Shown here one piece after another: positions 11,545-23,832 of a DNA stretch of 64,000 bases. Under the pieces are notes generated by a model that saw only the letters and a program-made list of their open reading frames with translations, searched no databases and was not told where the DNA came from. Within the stretch, counting starts at the first letter, position 1. Each line of letters begins with the position of its first letter. The position numbers and the translations under genes were made by a program. The stretch comes from Choristoneura fumiferana (lineage: Eukaryota; Arthropoda; Insecta; Lepidoptera; Tortricidae), in the NCBI RefSeq assembly GCF_025370935.1, contig NC_133477.1, positions 21,217,377 through 21,281,376 on the forward strand, in the 5' to 3' direction.

Positions 11545-12112
11545 TGTCAGTCCGAGACCGTTAGTAAGCTGTAGTTTAACATGAATATACATATCAGTCA
11601 CGCTGACAGTGGTAAAATAAAATAATAAAAAAAATATGGTACCTCCCATACACGTAAAGTGGGGTGTTTTTTTTGTCGACTCACCCTATAGGGTCACTAT
11701 AGTGTGGGGTATGTATCATTGGATAGGTCTCTTAAAACCATTGGGGGTTGTCAAGACGATTTTTCAATTCAGTGATCTGTTTGAGAAATATTCAACTTTA
11801 AAGTACAAATTTTCATTAAAATCGAGCGCCTCCTCTAAAATCTAAACTGTTGGGTGGAAAAATTTGAAAAAAAAACAGTATGGTGAGGGAGTAAGTAAGT
11901 ATATCAAATTTACAAGGATAATTATAGCGGTAAGATTGCTTGAGAATTATTAGTAGTTTAAGAGTAAATAGCAGCCTAAGGTATAAAACATACCTAAACT
12001 TGGAAGATTCCGTACACAATACGTAATCCCTCGAAAAATATTACTTGTCTTTTTTCGTAATGGCTACGGAACCCTATCCTGGGCGTGTCCGACACGCTCT
12101 TGACCGGTTTTT
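11545..12112 (-). repeat. Dispersed repeat D, copy 2
   Basis: Reverse-orientation copy: GGCTACGGAACCCTATCCTG and GACACGCTCTTGACCGG at the right end, GACCGTTAGTAAGCTGTAGT at the left. Confidence 0.7.
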
Positions 12113-12639
12113 ATTATTCTATTTCTGGACACATGTAAGGTACGTAGCAGCAGTGACACATAACACAGGTTAGGAAAAATAACAATAAGAAGTGTTGCCG
12201 CTATAAAAAGGTCCCGGCTCAACATATTGCTGGTTGAAAACCAGCACTGTTCTACAGTATTACAGGAAAACTCTTCAGCTACTTACCTTTATCACCAGAA
12301 TCAATTAAAAGCTATCTATACCACGCTTGCAGTAGCCCCTCGCCCTTATCCATCCAAGCATCGAAGGACACATTTAAATCGAGCCCTGATGAGTCGTGGG
12401 ACCCTTGTTCGATTCGAATCAGATGTTTGACTGATCCAGATTAAAACCCAACGTCGATTGTTGCGGCGAATAGAACCGAAATAAAAATGGAGATTTTTGT
12501 GGCGAAAGAACAAGTATTTTCAGACGTTTTTTAGGGTTCCATGCCCAAAATAAATTGACTAAAGTATTAAATTTAATGAAACCGCCAAAATATGCCAAAA
12601 AGGCTAGCGGCGTTTCCTTAAATAAGAATGCTTAAGTAT

Positions 12640-12905
12640 TCATAGACCCGTGTGGTGTCGGGTTAGAATTACACCTCTCCATTTCTTCCGTGGATGTCGT
12701 AAGAGGCGACTGAGGATATAGGTTAAGGTATACCGTAGGCGACAGGCTAGCAACCTTGTCACTATTGTCCCGTTTTTGTCTAACTTAAAACCTAAAATTG
12801 CTAAAAGTGGCTCCGAAGCGGTAACGTTTCGTGTGCTCTGCCTACCCCATTTGGGAATACAGGCGTGATGTTTGTGTGTATATGTGTGTGTGTGTGTGTG
12901 TAATA
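12640..12905. repeat. LINE-derived repeat
   Basis: Contains CTTCCGTGGATGTCGTAAGA and GCCTACCCCATTTGGGAATA followed by (TG)n, a common lepidopteran LINE-end pattern. No intact frame. Confidence 0.45.
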
Positions 12906-13855
12906 GAATTAATAGGAATAAACAAGGGACTAAAACAAGCCATAATGACACGAGATATTTAGACACCCGAGCAGAGCGAGGATGGCTATAGTTCTGGTGG
13001 CATTTTGGTTGTTTAGTTTCACGTTAAACACTCTACTTTTCAGTTTGAATGCGAGGAAAAAAACAATGTTCTGTTCAAAATTACAATATTACTTTTTAAA
13101 AACGTACGCTCAACGAATGGACGGCCATCTGTTAAAAATTCAAATAGAAAAATAAATTGTAGCGCGATTTTTTCTTTTTTTTTATTGTTTATGAAGTGAC
13201 GTTTTAAATGCTTGCATATTAAGCCAACAGTTTCAAAATTTAAAACTATTTTATAACTAATTGGACTATGCATAATAAAATTAATCAGTTCTATAATTGA
13301 ATAGATTCATATTCGTAATCATTAATTGTGTTTCACGAAACTGAAACGTGTTTTTTTTAATATTTTTGCACAGTTGGCATTTTGAGGTTATTTCCACGCC
13401 CTAATAATCCTCCATTCACAAACACCGTGTTGGCTGTTTAGGGGTTACCAACGTAAATAAAAAAAAACTTTAATCCCTAGTGAATAAAAAGGAGCTTTAG
13501 TCCCGATATGCAGAGACTAAAGTAACATTTAAAGAGCATCAGAAGTGAAAACAAACTAACTTGCCTGTTATGATCCACAGCAGCAATCAGTGCCATTTAG
13601 ATTAGTTATTAGCATAATGCTAGCCGGACCACAGTGCGATCCGGTTGCGGCATGAAATTACGATTGCCGGAGACCGCATCACCGGGTTAGCCGATAATCT
13701 GGTGGTAAACTAAGCTGTGGTAAACCGGGTATTGGTGGCTTAAGTGGCGGGTTAAGTTGCTTTTCAGTTTGAATTGATAGACAGGATAGGTCCTTCAAAA
13801 AAAATATATAAACATACGTCAAGTCATTATAAGTACCTAATACCTAATATACCTA
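12906..13855. other. No gene recognised
   Basis: AT-rich. A short segment near 13620-13740 rich in CCGG-type words is unassigned. Confidence 0.4.
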
Positions 13856-14094
13856 ATTACCTAATAATATAATAAATGCGAAAGTTTGTGTTTGTTTGTT
13901 TGTTTATGTATTTGTTTGTTACTTCAACACGTCTAAACCGTGAACCAATTTAGATGAAATTTGGTATACAGAGTAGAGTAGTAGTTTGAGTCTCGTAGGA
14001 CATAGGATAGTTTTTATCCCGGAAAGTTGCATAGTTCCCGCGGGATAGTGAAAACCGAATTCTACACGGACGGAGTCACGGGTAACGGCTAGTA
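13855..14094 (+). repeat. Repeat F copy
   Basis: GAAAGTTTGTGTTTGTTTG, AACCAATTTAGATGAAATTT, CCCGCGGGATAGTG and the end CGGAGTCACGGGTAACGGCT then AGTAAG. Confidence 0.65.
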
Positions 14095-14096
14095 AG

Positions 14097-14232
14097 TACA
14101 GTCAAGGGCAAATATATCGACACAGCCAAAGTTGCAAAAATATGTATACACAGCCTTAATGTTAAGTGCATAAAGTCGTGTATACATATTTATGTAACTT
14201 TGGCCGTGTCGATATCTTTGCCCTTGACTGTA
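14097..14232. mobile_element. Palindromic MITE beginning GTACAGTCAAGGG
   Basis: GTACAGTCAAGGGCAAATAT at the left is answered by ATATCTTTGCCCTTGACTGT at the right; the whole 136 bp folds back with a small centre. A relative with the same GTACAGTCA start lies at 44695-44830. Confidence 0.8.
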
Positions 14233-14353
14233 CCTAATTTATAAAAAGATGATCATTCAATTGGTATGTAATTTCTTCATTTATCAAGAAAGTTTTAAAC
14301 ATTGGCAGAAGTATTATAAAATACAATAATAAACAAAACATAAACTAAAACTA

Positions 14354-14570
14354 CAAATCATATACGGAGAACGAATAGCCGTCGGGGCTGAAAAGTATAT
14401 GCCGTGGATCGGCAAGCGCAGCGTAGGACGTCTACCAACGAGATGGACGGATGACCAGGTTAAAGCCACAGGTTCACAGGCCGCTTCCAACTGAAGCAAC
14501 TGGAGGTTAATGGCGAAGGCCTAAGTCCAACAGTGGTCGTTCTACGGCTGTTATAATGATGGTGATGAAA
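14354..14570 (+). pseudogene. RTE-like LINE C-terminal fragment
   Basis: Reads KRSVGRPPTRWTDDQVKATG and later VQQW with one internal stop, then the (GATGAT)-rich tail. Same family as 1209-1801 but more decayed. Confidence 0.65.
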
Positions 14571-15054
14571 ACTATAAAATAAACAATGTCCCAAAAAGCT
14601 TTCAACAATTATGCAAGCCAATATAGCCAATGCGGCATATAATTTGCGTTTGTCTTAATTTTGAACATAAAACTACCGTGAGACTCACTCATATTAAATA
14701 TATTGACCCGGATAACTCACGTCTTAAATCGAGTTTAGCTCGACATGTTTCCAAGAACATGTTTGTTTAAGACATTAATTTCGGACCAACTCAAGCCCCT
14801 AAGGCACAGGTTTAAACCTAGTTTAGGGGTCGAAAGCTCGACCACTTACTTAAGAACCTTTTGTACAAACTTAAGTTTATGTCACTTGTAACACTTCTTT
14901 TTGAGTACAATAAACATTATTATTCTCTTTATTTATTTTTTATTCTTAGGATTAGGTTTTTATAATAGTTATAAGAAGTAAAATACAGAAAAGTACATAC
15001 AAAATAAAAATATTATAAAAACCTGACCTAGTTTGCCGCCGGTAACGGGGCAGG

Positions 15055-15462
15055 GCCCAAGCTACCGGTGGTCAGGGCCGCAGAGTGAGGAACCTCCGGA
15101 CGATGCGTGCTGTGTCCAGAAGTACCGCCTTCTGTATCTGGCCCTTGATCCAGCCATCTAGCGAGAGTCTCTTGAGATGTTGGTCGAGACTCTTCGCTAT
15201 TAGGCCGTTTGCCGAAACGACTATCGGGACAATGATCGTCGAGTCAACATCTCACATAGCAGTCACCTCGTGAGCCAAGTCAAGGTACTTGCTGAGTTTG
15301 TCCTTCTCGGCCTTCACGAGGTTCTCGTCATGTGGGATGATGATGTCGACGAGCACTGCCTGGCGGTTTGATCGATCTGTCAGCACGATATCAGGTTTAT
15401 TGGCTACAATAGTCCTGTCCGTGATGACAGATCGATCCCAATAGAGCGTGGCACGACCATTT
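15055..15462 (-). pseudogene. LINE reverse-transcriptase C-terminus with one in-frame stop
   Basis: The minus strand reads GRATLYWDRSVITDRTIVAN, then KPDIVLTDRSNRQAVLVDII, LVKAEKDKLSKYLDLAHEV, one TGA where tryptophan is expected, and ends LLDTARIVRRFLTL. This is the conserved C-terminal region of a lepidopteran LINE ORF2. Only one disabling change is visible in about 135 codons, but the rest of the ORF is missing. Confidence 0.75.
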
Positions 15463-15480
15463 TATTATTATTATTATAAT

Positions 15481-15758
15481 CCGTAGCCCTTCGTCTTCGG
15501 AGCAACGCGACTCAGCGGCTGCTGCAACACGCGCACTGCGCGCCGCTGCTCTGCTCGCGCGACTACCCAACGAAACTAGTGTTAGTGTTGTGTGCTACCC
15601 TACATTTGACAGTTGTAATGAAAATGTTGATGAAAACGTGGGTAGTTGTGTGCCGGTGTCAGTTTCGTTGGGTAGTCGCGCGAGCAGAGCGGCGGCGCGC
15701 AGTGCGCGTGTTGCAGCAGCCGCTGAGTCGCGTTGCTCCGAAGACGAAGGGCTACGGA
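15481..15758. repeat. GC-rich inverted repeat, arms ~98 bp, loop ~83 bp
   Basis: CCGTAGCCCTTCGTCTTCGG at the left arm start is the reverse complement of the right arm end; arms are nearly perfect and much richer in GC than the surroundings. Confidence 0.85.
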
Positions 15759-16168
15759 TTAGCCCGAAACATGTCGAGCTAAACTCGATTTAAGACGTGA
15801 GTTATCTTTGTCTTAATTTAATAGATTTTGGGCGATCGTTAGTCAACAAAAATCCACCCGGATGATTAATAAAATTAAGAGGTTGCGCTAAATTCTAGGT
15901 ACAGTCGCGGAATGAAAAGGTTGACAAATTAAATGAAAATGAATGAAAAACATGAAAATGAAAAAAAATATTCGAGACACAAATATATCAAAAATAAAAT
16001 AAAATAAAAAAGAAAGGGTAAGTGACAATGGGAAACTATTCATGTGCCCGAAATGGCCCCGCCTCAGCCTAAATGCTGACTCCTCGGATGGAGTCAGCGC
16101 TGGTCTTCCAGCGAAATCATAGCACCACCACCCATTGACCACCTTAAGGTCTGTTTTTGCTTGCTTAG

Positions 16169-16170
<2 letters not shown>

Positions 16171-16219
<49 letters not shown>
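16171..16219. repeat. (GA)n microsatellite
   Basis: About 24 GA units. Confidence 0.95.
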
Positions 16220-16225
<6 letters not shown>

Positions 16226-16289
16226 TTTATTTACACATATTCTATACATAGAAAAAACACGTTAGGAAGGAATAATAATTAAAAAAAAA

Positions 16290-16500
16290 CATCGAATAGT
16301 ATAAATTGGGGCCCACTCAGCATAATGTTGCGGCAAGCCACAACGCTGTTTTTCAGTGGGACCATTAAAACTAAACATATAAAATAAAGACATATACACA
16401 CTAGGCTGTGACGACACGAGCGCCAGCGGAAGGTAGTTCGCAAATAAAGTTATATTCCGGAAGAATGTATGGCAACATTTGCTAGTACTGTTATAACTGC
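16290..16500 (+). repeat. Repeat E, copy 2
   Basis: Matches 8822-9030 from AACATCGAAT through GCCACAACGCTGTTTTTCAG to ATGTATGGCAACATTTG. Confidence 0.6.
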
Positions 16501-17141
16501 TTTATCGACCGAGTATGACATATTCCATCATAATGCCATTGAAAAATGTAACAGGTACTTGTAACGTGTAAGTGAATTTATTTTAAAACTGGTCAACCTT
16601 TACATTCGTGGTCAAGCTTCTACTCACGCCTTTCTACGTCTTAGTATCACAAATACAAAATGAAGTCTATTTTTTGTGAAAGCCCCAAAAATATCTCAGT
16701 TGACCTGGTATATCCCAGAGCCGATAGAAGTAATCGTCTCTACAAAATTACAGGATGATTCTACCGAAAATATTTGTTTTCTTTAGACCGATGAGCCCTC
16801 CAGTTTGGAACCGGATAAAGCGCGTTCTACTGAAAGTAGAGAGACACTCTTACTTTTAATTCTATTGGCAAAGAAAATCGATAGCCAAACGAAGTTGCCG
16901 GTGAAGTTAGTACTAAAAATCAAAGTAAAAAGAGCAATAAGAGAATAAAATGAGCCATTTTACCCAAGAAGTTCATACAGAGCCGGTACGGCGAGGGTGG
17001 ATAAACACGTCGAGGGGGAAATAGGTTTAATGCTCGAGTTTTATACTCTGATTTTCACTTCGATTGAGAGGATTAAATAGCAACAGTGGAAACAATATTA
17101 TTGTTCACTTGCTAGGTACCTTTTATTTTCATGCATTCCTA

Positions 17142-17160
<19 letters not shown>
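16501..17160. other. No gene recognised
   Basis: No long open frame or repeat family identified; ends in (AT)n at about 17141-17158 followed by poly-T. Confidence 0.4.
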
Positions 17161-17172
<12 letters not shown>

Positions 17173-17389
17173 ATCTTTATTTCATATTTATAGGTAAGTA
17201 GGTTTACAGTACCTGGGGCGTCCCTTTAGGCTAAAAAGCCTGTGTTAGAACGCTCCGCTCCTCTAACATTTTTAACACTTATTGACAATATTATATTATA
17301 AGTAACAGTATTTTATAATAACTAATCAATATATAGAGTAACAAATAAATAAATAAGCCTCGTAGATGTACACATATTAGGTCATCTAT

Positions 17390-17391
<2 letters not shown>

Positions 17392-17439
<48 letters not shown>

Positions 17440-17475
17440 GTGTGTGTGTGTGTGTGTGTGTGTGCGCGTGTGTGT
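17392..17475. repeat. (TG)n microsatellite
   Basis: Two (TG)n blocks separated by one missing base, ending in GCGCGTGTGTGTC. Confidence 0.95.
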
Positions 17476-17904
17476 CACATCATACATTTTTAGTTTTATT
17501 GATTTATTTTGATTGATTTTTACATAAAATAAAATAAAAATTATTAAAAAATATATAGTGTATTTTTGTTAGTGACTGTTGACACCTGATTACCTTGGTC
17601 TTAGATGAAGATTTTACTTTATGCACTGTTATGTTGCCTAGATCCAGCATAAATACCAACTTTACGAGCATGAGAAGTGAAAATTTTGTTGCCGTTATAT
17701 TCTTAAGTTGAAACTGTTTTTTTTTTATGCGTGCTACTCAATATAAGTAAAGTGATGATAAACATAATGAAATGATTTCGTTAATATTTAAATTATACGA
17801 AACAAACGCTAAGCTTTTTCAAAAATATGAAGGTACTTAATACATAGAAGCAGTACCTAATGTACCTATGTAAAAAATAGTTGATCATACGATGTAGATA
17901 TATA

Positions 17905-17975
17905 ATCATCATCATCATCATGTGAGCTGTAGGACGTCCACTGTTAGACATAATAACCCCTCCCCCGCGGGCAAA
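17905..17975 (-). repeat. RTE-like LINE 3' tail
   Basis: (ATC)n followed by GTGAGCTGTAGGACGTCCAC, the reverse of the usual RTE-like end. Confidence 0.6.
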
Positions 17976-19867
17976 AATAGTTTGCATTTGTTTACTAATT
18001 TCACCATTCCTACTGTTATTTGCACATTTTTTTGTATTATCTAAGATTTAACTAGTTAGTATTAGATCAACAATAATTGGGAATCACCACGGGAAATTTT
18101 ATAAAATCCCGAAATTGCAAATTCAAATCCTAATGGTTACGCATGCGAAGAAACGGGTAAAGGCTGGCTTTCTAATATACCTATTTTATATTTTTATAAT
18201 TTCTCTCTCATTTGGCGAACAGCGTGCACCCTTGGAATGAGATTACGCAGAATTCCAGGCCATTTTCATGGATCGCCCGCGCTCTCTAAGCCCGGTGTCA
18301 AAGCGTGCGATAGCGGATAGGGCTCGTCTTAGACACGGTAATCTTTATTAGTACAGAAGGTGTTGGGTTTGTGTTAATGGATTTCAATTATTTAAATTTA
18401 ATACTGTACCTGAGCGACCTTCGCTCGGCATCCGAAGTTCAACTATCCGGCCATAGATGGCGTTTTGTTCGAGTTGATTCACCTATACGATAAGAGATGG
18501 CGCTAAATATTAAATTGAAATATCTGTCTAAAATGGATTCTTATGAAGATAGGATCTTGTCGGATTGCATTTTGGACCCACGTTGTAGGGAACTGGTGCG
18601 ACTTGTTGAAGACGAACGGTGGACGGTTTTTTGGTAAAGGATAATGCAGCTTTCAACTGTACACGTCTTTTAATTAATTATTAAAAAATACAGAGGTGCG
18701 TGTACACGTCGGTTCAAATTAAGTAGTATATAAAAAAGTGAAAGGCAGCCGGCGGTGTCGGCTGCAGCGAGAGAAGGGATTTTTTTGATACGTCGTATGC
18801 ATGTGTGTATTGATGCACACATGCAAGGCGTCAACACACGTCAAATTTGTAAAAGCGGCATTTCGTCACTACTTTGAAAAAAAAAAGTTAACAGAAAAAT
18901 TATCTATTTTGTGCTACGAGTTTTTTTTAAAGTAGTGACGATTTGTTGCATATTACGTTCTTGTCTAAATCCCCACTTTCGTTATTTGATGAAAAACAAC
19001 ACAATTATAGCGTTGCCACATTATCAATGTTTTCAAAATCGATAGTTTTAATCTACAACTAGCCACAATATACCTACTTACGAATTGTATCGATATTATC
19101 AATAACGAAAATCGTGGCACTACTAAAATGGAGTAAAGTAAGTCCTTATATAATTAAAGTCTTTAATTATCTAAGAGTAAGTCGAATACTAGTGATGTTA
19201 TCGCGATTGATGAATCGTTAATGATGTTAACATAGGCCTTCTTAGCGGAGGCGGAGGTAGATGCGGAGGCGAAGAGCTTTACAAATTATATTTCACAAAC
19301 AACAGTTTCGTGACTCAGCGTCGCTCCTACACGCTTTGCACTCATATCTATGACAACGTAAATAAATCTTAATTATAACTTTGCAAATTTTTAACAGAGG
19401 TGGATGCGATGGCGGAGCGGAGGTGCGATTGAGGAAGTTCCGCAGTTTGGGCGGAGAAATAGTTCCGTCCAACCCTAACCGACAGTAGCGATGCTAGGTA
19501 CTTATATAGTTTTTCATCGAACAGGAAAAGAGAAAAGATTTTTTTTTGAATCTTTGGTATTTTATTGCAAAGGAGCAGAGCGGTCCTGTTCGCATATTGA
19601 TGGCTAATTTCAGACCGAGATTCGATTGGCCATATCTTATCTTAGGTCAACCCAAGATTAGAATTTCAATGAAGACTGGGTTCAGGTCATTTCTTATCGC
19701 CTTTTGGTTCATTATTTTAATAGGAAAACAAAATACCAAAATAGAAAAAGGACAAAAAGAGCACAAAATTAAACAGCTCAGCTCACGATTATAAGTCAGT
19801 AATGATCGGATTAGTTGACGGTAACCGTCACCATATAGTTGCCATAAAATTGCGTGTTGAACCTTTT
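17976..19867. other. No gene recognised
   Basis: Unassigned sequence. It includes a GGCGGAGGCGGA-like stretch near 19247-19270 and open frames at 19546-19877 on both strands with no recognisable domain. Confidence 0.35.
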
Positions 19868-20112
19868 TTTTAACCACCGACGCAAAAAGAGGGGTATTAT
19901 AAGTGTGACCGCTATGTGTGTCTGTAGGTATGTGTGTCTGTCTGTGGCACCGTAGCTTTTAAACGGTCGGACCGATTCGAATGCGGTTTTATTTGAAAGC
20001 AGGCTTTCTAGCGAAGGTTCTTCTTCATCAAAATCAGTTTGGCGGTTATTGAGATATTGAACTTTGAAGTGACAAAGTCGGGGGGTTATCCAACTTTTAG
20101 TTGGTAGGTAGT
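19868..20112 (-). repeat. Repeat B, reverse copy
   Basis: Begins TTTTTAACCACCGACGCAAA and carries GCACCGTAGCTTTTAAACGG and CTTTGAAGTGACAAAGTCGG. Confidence 0.7.
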
Positions 20113-20292
20113 TTTTCAAATGTGTCTCTGGAGAGCTTATGGTATTAGGATAAAAAGATTTACGAGTTCATCGACAACATCGAGCAGGATTTTACGAGAT
20201 AAAGACTTACCCCCTTATTCATAAACGACAATCAAACCTATTTTAGTTAAAATGCCGCTAAAATTCGTTTGTCCTTATCTGTCACTTTGACA

Positions 20293-20586
20293 TTTGTATT
20301 TTTTTTTTTTTTTTTAATACGACTCGGATGGCAAACGAGCAAGTGGGTCTCCTGATGGTAAGAATCACCACACCCATAAACATCTGCAAACCAGGGGAAT
20401 TGCAGATGCGTTGCCAACCTAGAGGCCTAAGATGGGATACCTCAAGTGCCAGTAATTTCACCGGCTGTCTTACTCTCCACGCCGAAACACAACAGTGCAA
20501 GCACTGCTGCTTCACGGCAGGATTAGCGAGCAAGATGGTTGGTAGCAATCGGGCGGACCTTGCACAAGGTCCTACCACCTGCAAAA
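20293..20586 (-). mobile_element. SINE family A, copy 2
   Basis: Same 5' and 3' limits as the other copies, with several one-base indels. The counterpart at 24006-24296 is the same insertion in the duplicated block. Confidence 0.75.
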
Positions 20587-21177
20587 TAAATATTGTTAGA
20601 AAGGGACAAAGCATTTGTTAGTTAACATAGGCTTGTTAAGTTTTATGAATAAGGGGGTTACTTGTAAGAAGTATGTAAATCCTGCTAAGATTATAATGCG
20701 AAAGTTTGTGAGTGAGTATGTTTGTTACTTCTTCACGCTGAAACGGCTGGACGGATTTAGACGACATTTGGCAAAAAGTTAGTTTATAATCTGGATTAAA
20801 ACATAAAATACTTTTTATCCTGATATTCCCACGGGATGGGGATAAAATTCTGAAATAACAACTGATGGGTTTAGCGTCATAAAATTTGGTATGTAGGTAG
20901 CTGCCCAACCAGCAAAAAAGTCTTGGATTGCGCACTTTATGAGAGTGGTGGGCTTATAGCGCTCTTATAATTGTTTTGGAACATGTTACTGCTCTTATAT
21001 TAGCCTTAGATAAGCTAGTACAGACTCAAGAGCTCTCTATCTTATAACCTAGTCTCATATATGGATATAAGCTCATTTTATAATACTATTATAAGCCTCT
21101 TACTCCTACAGTAACATTTTACGAAGACTCATTGTACTTGAGAATATCTGTTCTTATAGCACCATTCTCTAAGTTTA

Positions 21178-21725
21178 TTTGATTTTATAATGGTCCTGAT
21201 AAATGCTCTTGTAAGAATACCAGACTAATATCAGCATAACATAAGAACATTATAAGCCTATACTTTTTTGATCTTGTTTAAAGCTATTGTAAGATCGATA
21301 GCATAGTTTAGTAAGATATTAGAATGATATTAGTTCATTTGATTTTATAATGGTCCTGATAAATGCCTTGTAAGAATGTCAGACTAATATCAGCATAACA
21401 TAAGAAACATTATAAGCGTATACTTTTTGATCTTGTTTAAAGCTATTATTAGATCAATAGCAATAGTTTTAGTAAGATATTAGAATGATATTAGTTAATT
21501 TGATTTTATAATGGTCCTGATAAATGCTCTTGTAAGAATGTCAGACTAATATCAGCATAACATAAGAACATTATAAGCGTATACTTTTTTGATCTTGTTT
21601 AAAGCTGTTATAAGATCAATAGCAATAGTTTAGTAAGATATAAGAATGAAATTAGTTCATTTGATTTTATAATGGTTTTGATAAATGCTTTTGTAAGAAT
21701 GTCAGCCTAATATAAGCATAACATA
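21178..21725. repeat. 160-bp tandem array, four units
   Basis: Units start TTTGATTTTATAATGGT at 21178, 21338, 21499 and 21660. Each contains GATCTTGTTTAAAGCT. The last unit is incomplete. Confidence 0.9.
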
Positions 21726-21786
21726 AAACACCAGACAAGTTAAGTGTTGAGAAAGATATTGGTGAGGTTCTGCAGGATTTTATTTT

Positions 21787-21927
21787 ATGCAAGAAGTCGA
21801 TATAGAGGACAGAGATTCAGTCTGTGACATAGATCATGTCAGTGAAAATGAATCTTCGACCGAGGACGAAACCGATTATGAAAAAGATTTTGCCTTAAAA
21901 GTGATTTACACTGCAGTTGGGCATTGA
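21787..21927 (+). pseudogene. Short acidic coding-like stretch in the TIR element
   Basis: From ATG, 46 codons rich in Asp and Glu (MQEVDIEDRDSVCDIDHV, then SENESSTEDETDYEKDF) to a stop. Acidic N-termini occur in piggyBac-like and other transposases, but nothing more specific can be said. The right-hand copy has one-base indels in the same stretch. Confidence 0.35.
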
Positions 21928-22440
21928 CTTAAAGTATAAATAATTCAAAAAACATTTTTCTAAGTTTTTTCTTTGGAAAAGTTGTTTTGTTACTAATCAG
22001 TATATGCACACGCTTTCTTATCAACGCCTAATTAGAATTCAACCTGTATAAGTCGCAAAACCCAATTCCAGAGATTGCTGTGGCCATCAAGAAATTATTA
22101 TATCACGGAAAAATGCATGCTATATCTCTCTAGAAATGGCGTATGCTTTTCCACACTAGTGCGCAAAGTAGCACTTTTGTGCCTGAGTAGGTAATTCGCA
22201 CAAATATCCTTTCGGGTTGTAAATTATATTTACATGGCAATTGCCATTTACACCCAGGGGAAGATGTAAAATCATATGCTCACCACGGGAAATTATAAAG
22301 AGAGCCTCAGATAGCTTGTTTATAGCCCTCGCCTTCGGCTCGGGCCAAATACCCGCAATCTGAGACTTTCTTTATATTATTTCCCTATGTGAACAATTTA
22401 CTAATATTTGTTTGATTTTATGGTTTTCATCTTCTTTTAC

Positions 22441-22640
22441 AGATATTTACTCAGGAGATGTAAAGCCATCAAATTTAGATGCTTATCGGGGCCTTTTGTT
22501 AGTGAAATGAATCAGCTTGAAAAAGGATTTACTGTCACTACTAAGATAGGAACTGAAAAAAACGTTATTGTAATGGCCGCATCCGTGACACGTTTCACTC
22601 AACAAGAAATGAGTTTCTTTCCAAGGCCATGTTAAATTCT
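22441..22640. other. Coding-like stretch in the TIR element, frame and strand uncertain
   Basis: Preceded by TTCTTTTACAG, an acceptor-like site. The left copy reads YSGDVKPSNLDAYRGLLLVK then a stop; another plus frame and one minus frame (containing CHGCGHYNNVFF) are also open. Indels between the two copies prevent a choice. No family recognised. Confidence 0.25.
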
Positions 22641-23832
22641 TTAACATACGGAAGTCTTTCTTGGTCAAGTAACGGTCTAAATCCATATATTCAGCCATTT
22701 ACATCACCAACGTTGTCACTTAAATAAAAAGTAAAAACTTTTAGTATATTTGTTTTTATAAAGTCAAGTGATCAGGTAAGGATAAAATCAGGTAAAGGTT
22801 CATGTTTTATGTAGGTAAAGCAAGGAACCCTAAATTAATTCAACATGGCCGTACCATTGGTATTCAGAAGCTAATATTAGAGTAAATGATCTTACAATAG
22901 TCTAATAGTGCGCTGGAAAAGTGCAACTATAACAATGGCATCATTTTCACTGCAATTATAGAAATAAAAAATATACGAGGATAGAAAATACTATTTTAAT
23001 TGATTATTTGATGGGCGCATGAAATTTGAAGCGTAAAACAGGGTCTACTTTACAGTAAATAATATGTTCCAACGTAAATACTTACCGCGCAACATAAAGA
23101 ACCACCAATGATAACAAACACGTTATTAATATTACTACTATTATTATACTTGCATTCATTTTGTCACTACAATATTTTATTCTGCCACGCTGCAGTTCAC
23201 TCACCGAGCATAATGCACGCGGAATGTTTCAAAATTTGTGTGGTCGTACATAAAATCAAAATAAGCTTGTTTAGGCTCACAAGATTCTAACGTTGGACCA
23301 ATATAGCCTATGCAGGCTTACAAAATACTTACGTAAAAGCGATATTAGCCTAAGGCAGCTAAATTAGTTTTGTAAAGATTTTGTAAATGCGAACAGTATT
23401 CAATAAGACTGATATTAGGACGATGTTAAAATAAATACGCTTATAATTTGTGCCCAATCCAGGCTTATACGATGATATAAAACCAATATTAGAGTGAAAA
23501 TTATAGTCTTGAGATGGTTGTAAGAGGGATTTTGCTGGTTGGTGGACCTCTTGAATAACACATAGGCTACTTTTTATCCCGATTCCCACGGGATAGGGAT
23601 ATAATCTTGACATTTCAACCGCTGGGCTTAGAGTTTTGAAATTTTGAACAGTTGCTCCTAACGCGACGTCATGAAGAGACCTCCAAGAAATTTCTATAAA
23701 TTTGTTAGAACACATAAAACATTTTTAGCGTAGGTAAATACCTATTTCACGTGAACTTTATATTGCAATGACTAGTGTAGACAAGACACAAAATGACGAA
23801 GATTTTGGATTTCGATTCCCAGCCCCAGTAAT

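Larger units (their letters stand above)
14711..15806. mobile_element. Foldback element with ~42-bp TIRs and a nested LINE fragment
   Basis: GATAACTCACGTCTTAAATC at 14711 continuing to CGACATGTTTC is matched in reverse at 15765-15806. Inside are a LINE reverse-transcriptase fragment (minus strand) and a second GC-rich inverted repeat at 15481-15758. Confidence 0.75.
20904..23542. mobile_element. 2.64-kb TIR element, left copy, unknown superfamily
   Basis: Left end CCCAACCAGCAAAA; right end TTTTGCTGGTTGG. It splits a repeat F copy between GTAGGTAGCTG and TGGACCTC, suggesting a TG duplication. The ends hold many CTTATA/TATAAG words, the middle a 160-bp x4 tandem array and coding-like scraps. 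No intact transposase is seen, so it is probably non-autonomous. Confidence 0.7.
20224..23832 (+). repeat. 3.6-kb duplicated block, left copy
   Basis: From AACGACAATCAAACCTATTT to CCCAGCCCCAGTAAT the sequence repeats almost base for base after the N run. Contents in order: SINE family A, half of a repeat F copy, the 2.64-kb TIR element, the other half of repeat F and a short unassigned end. The copies differ mainly by single-base insertions and deletions. Confidence 0.9.

Noticed and set aside
15579..15793. Two overlapping plus-strand open frames
   Set aside because: They come from the GC-rich inverted repeat; GC-rich palindromes readily stay open in several frames.
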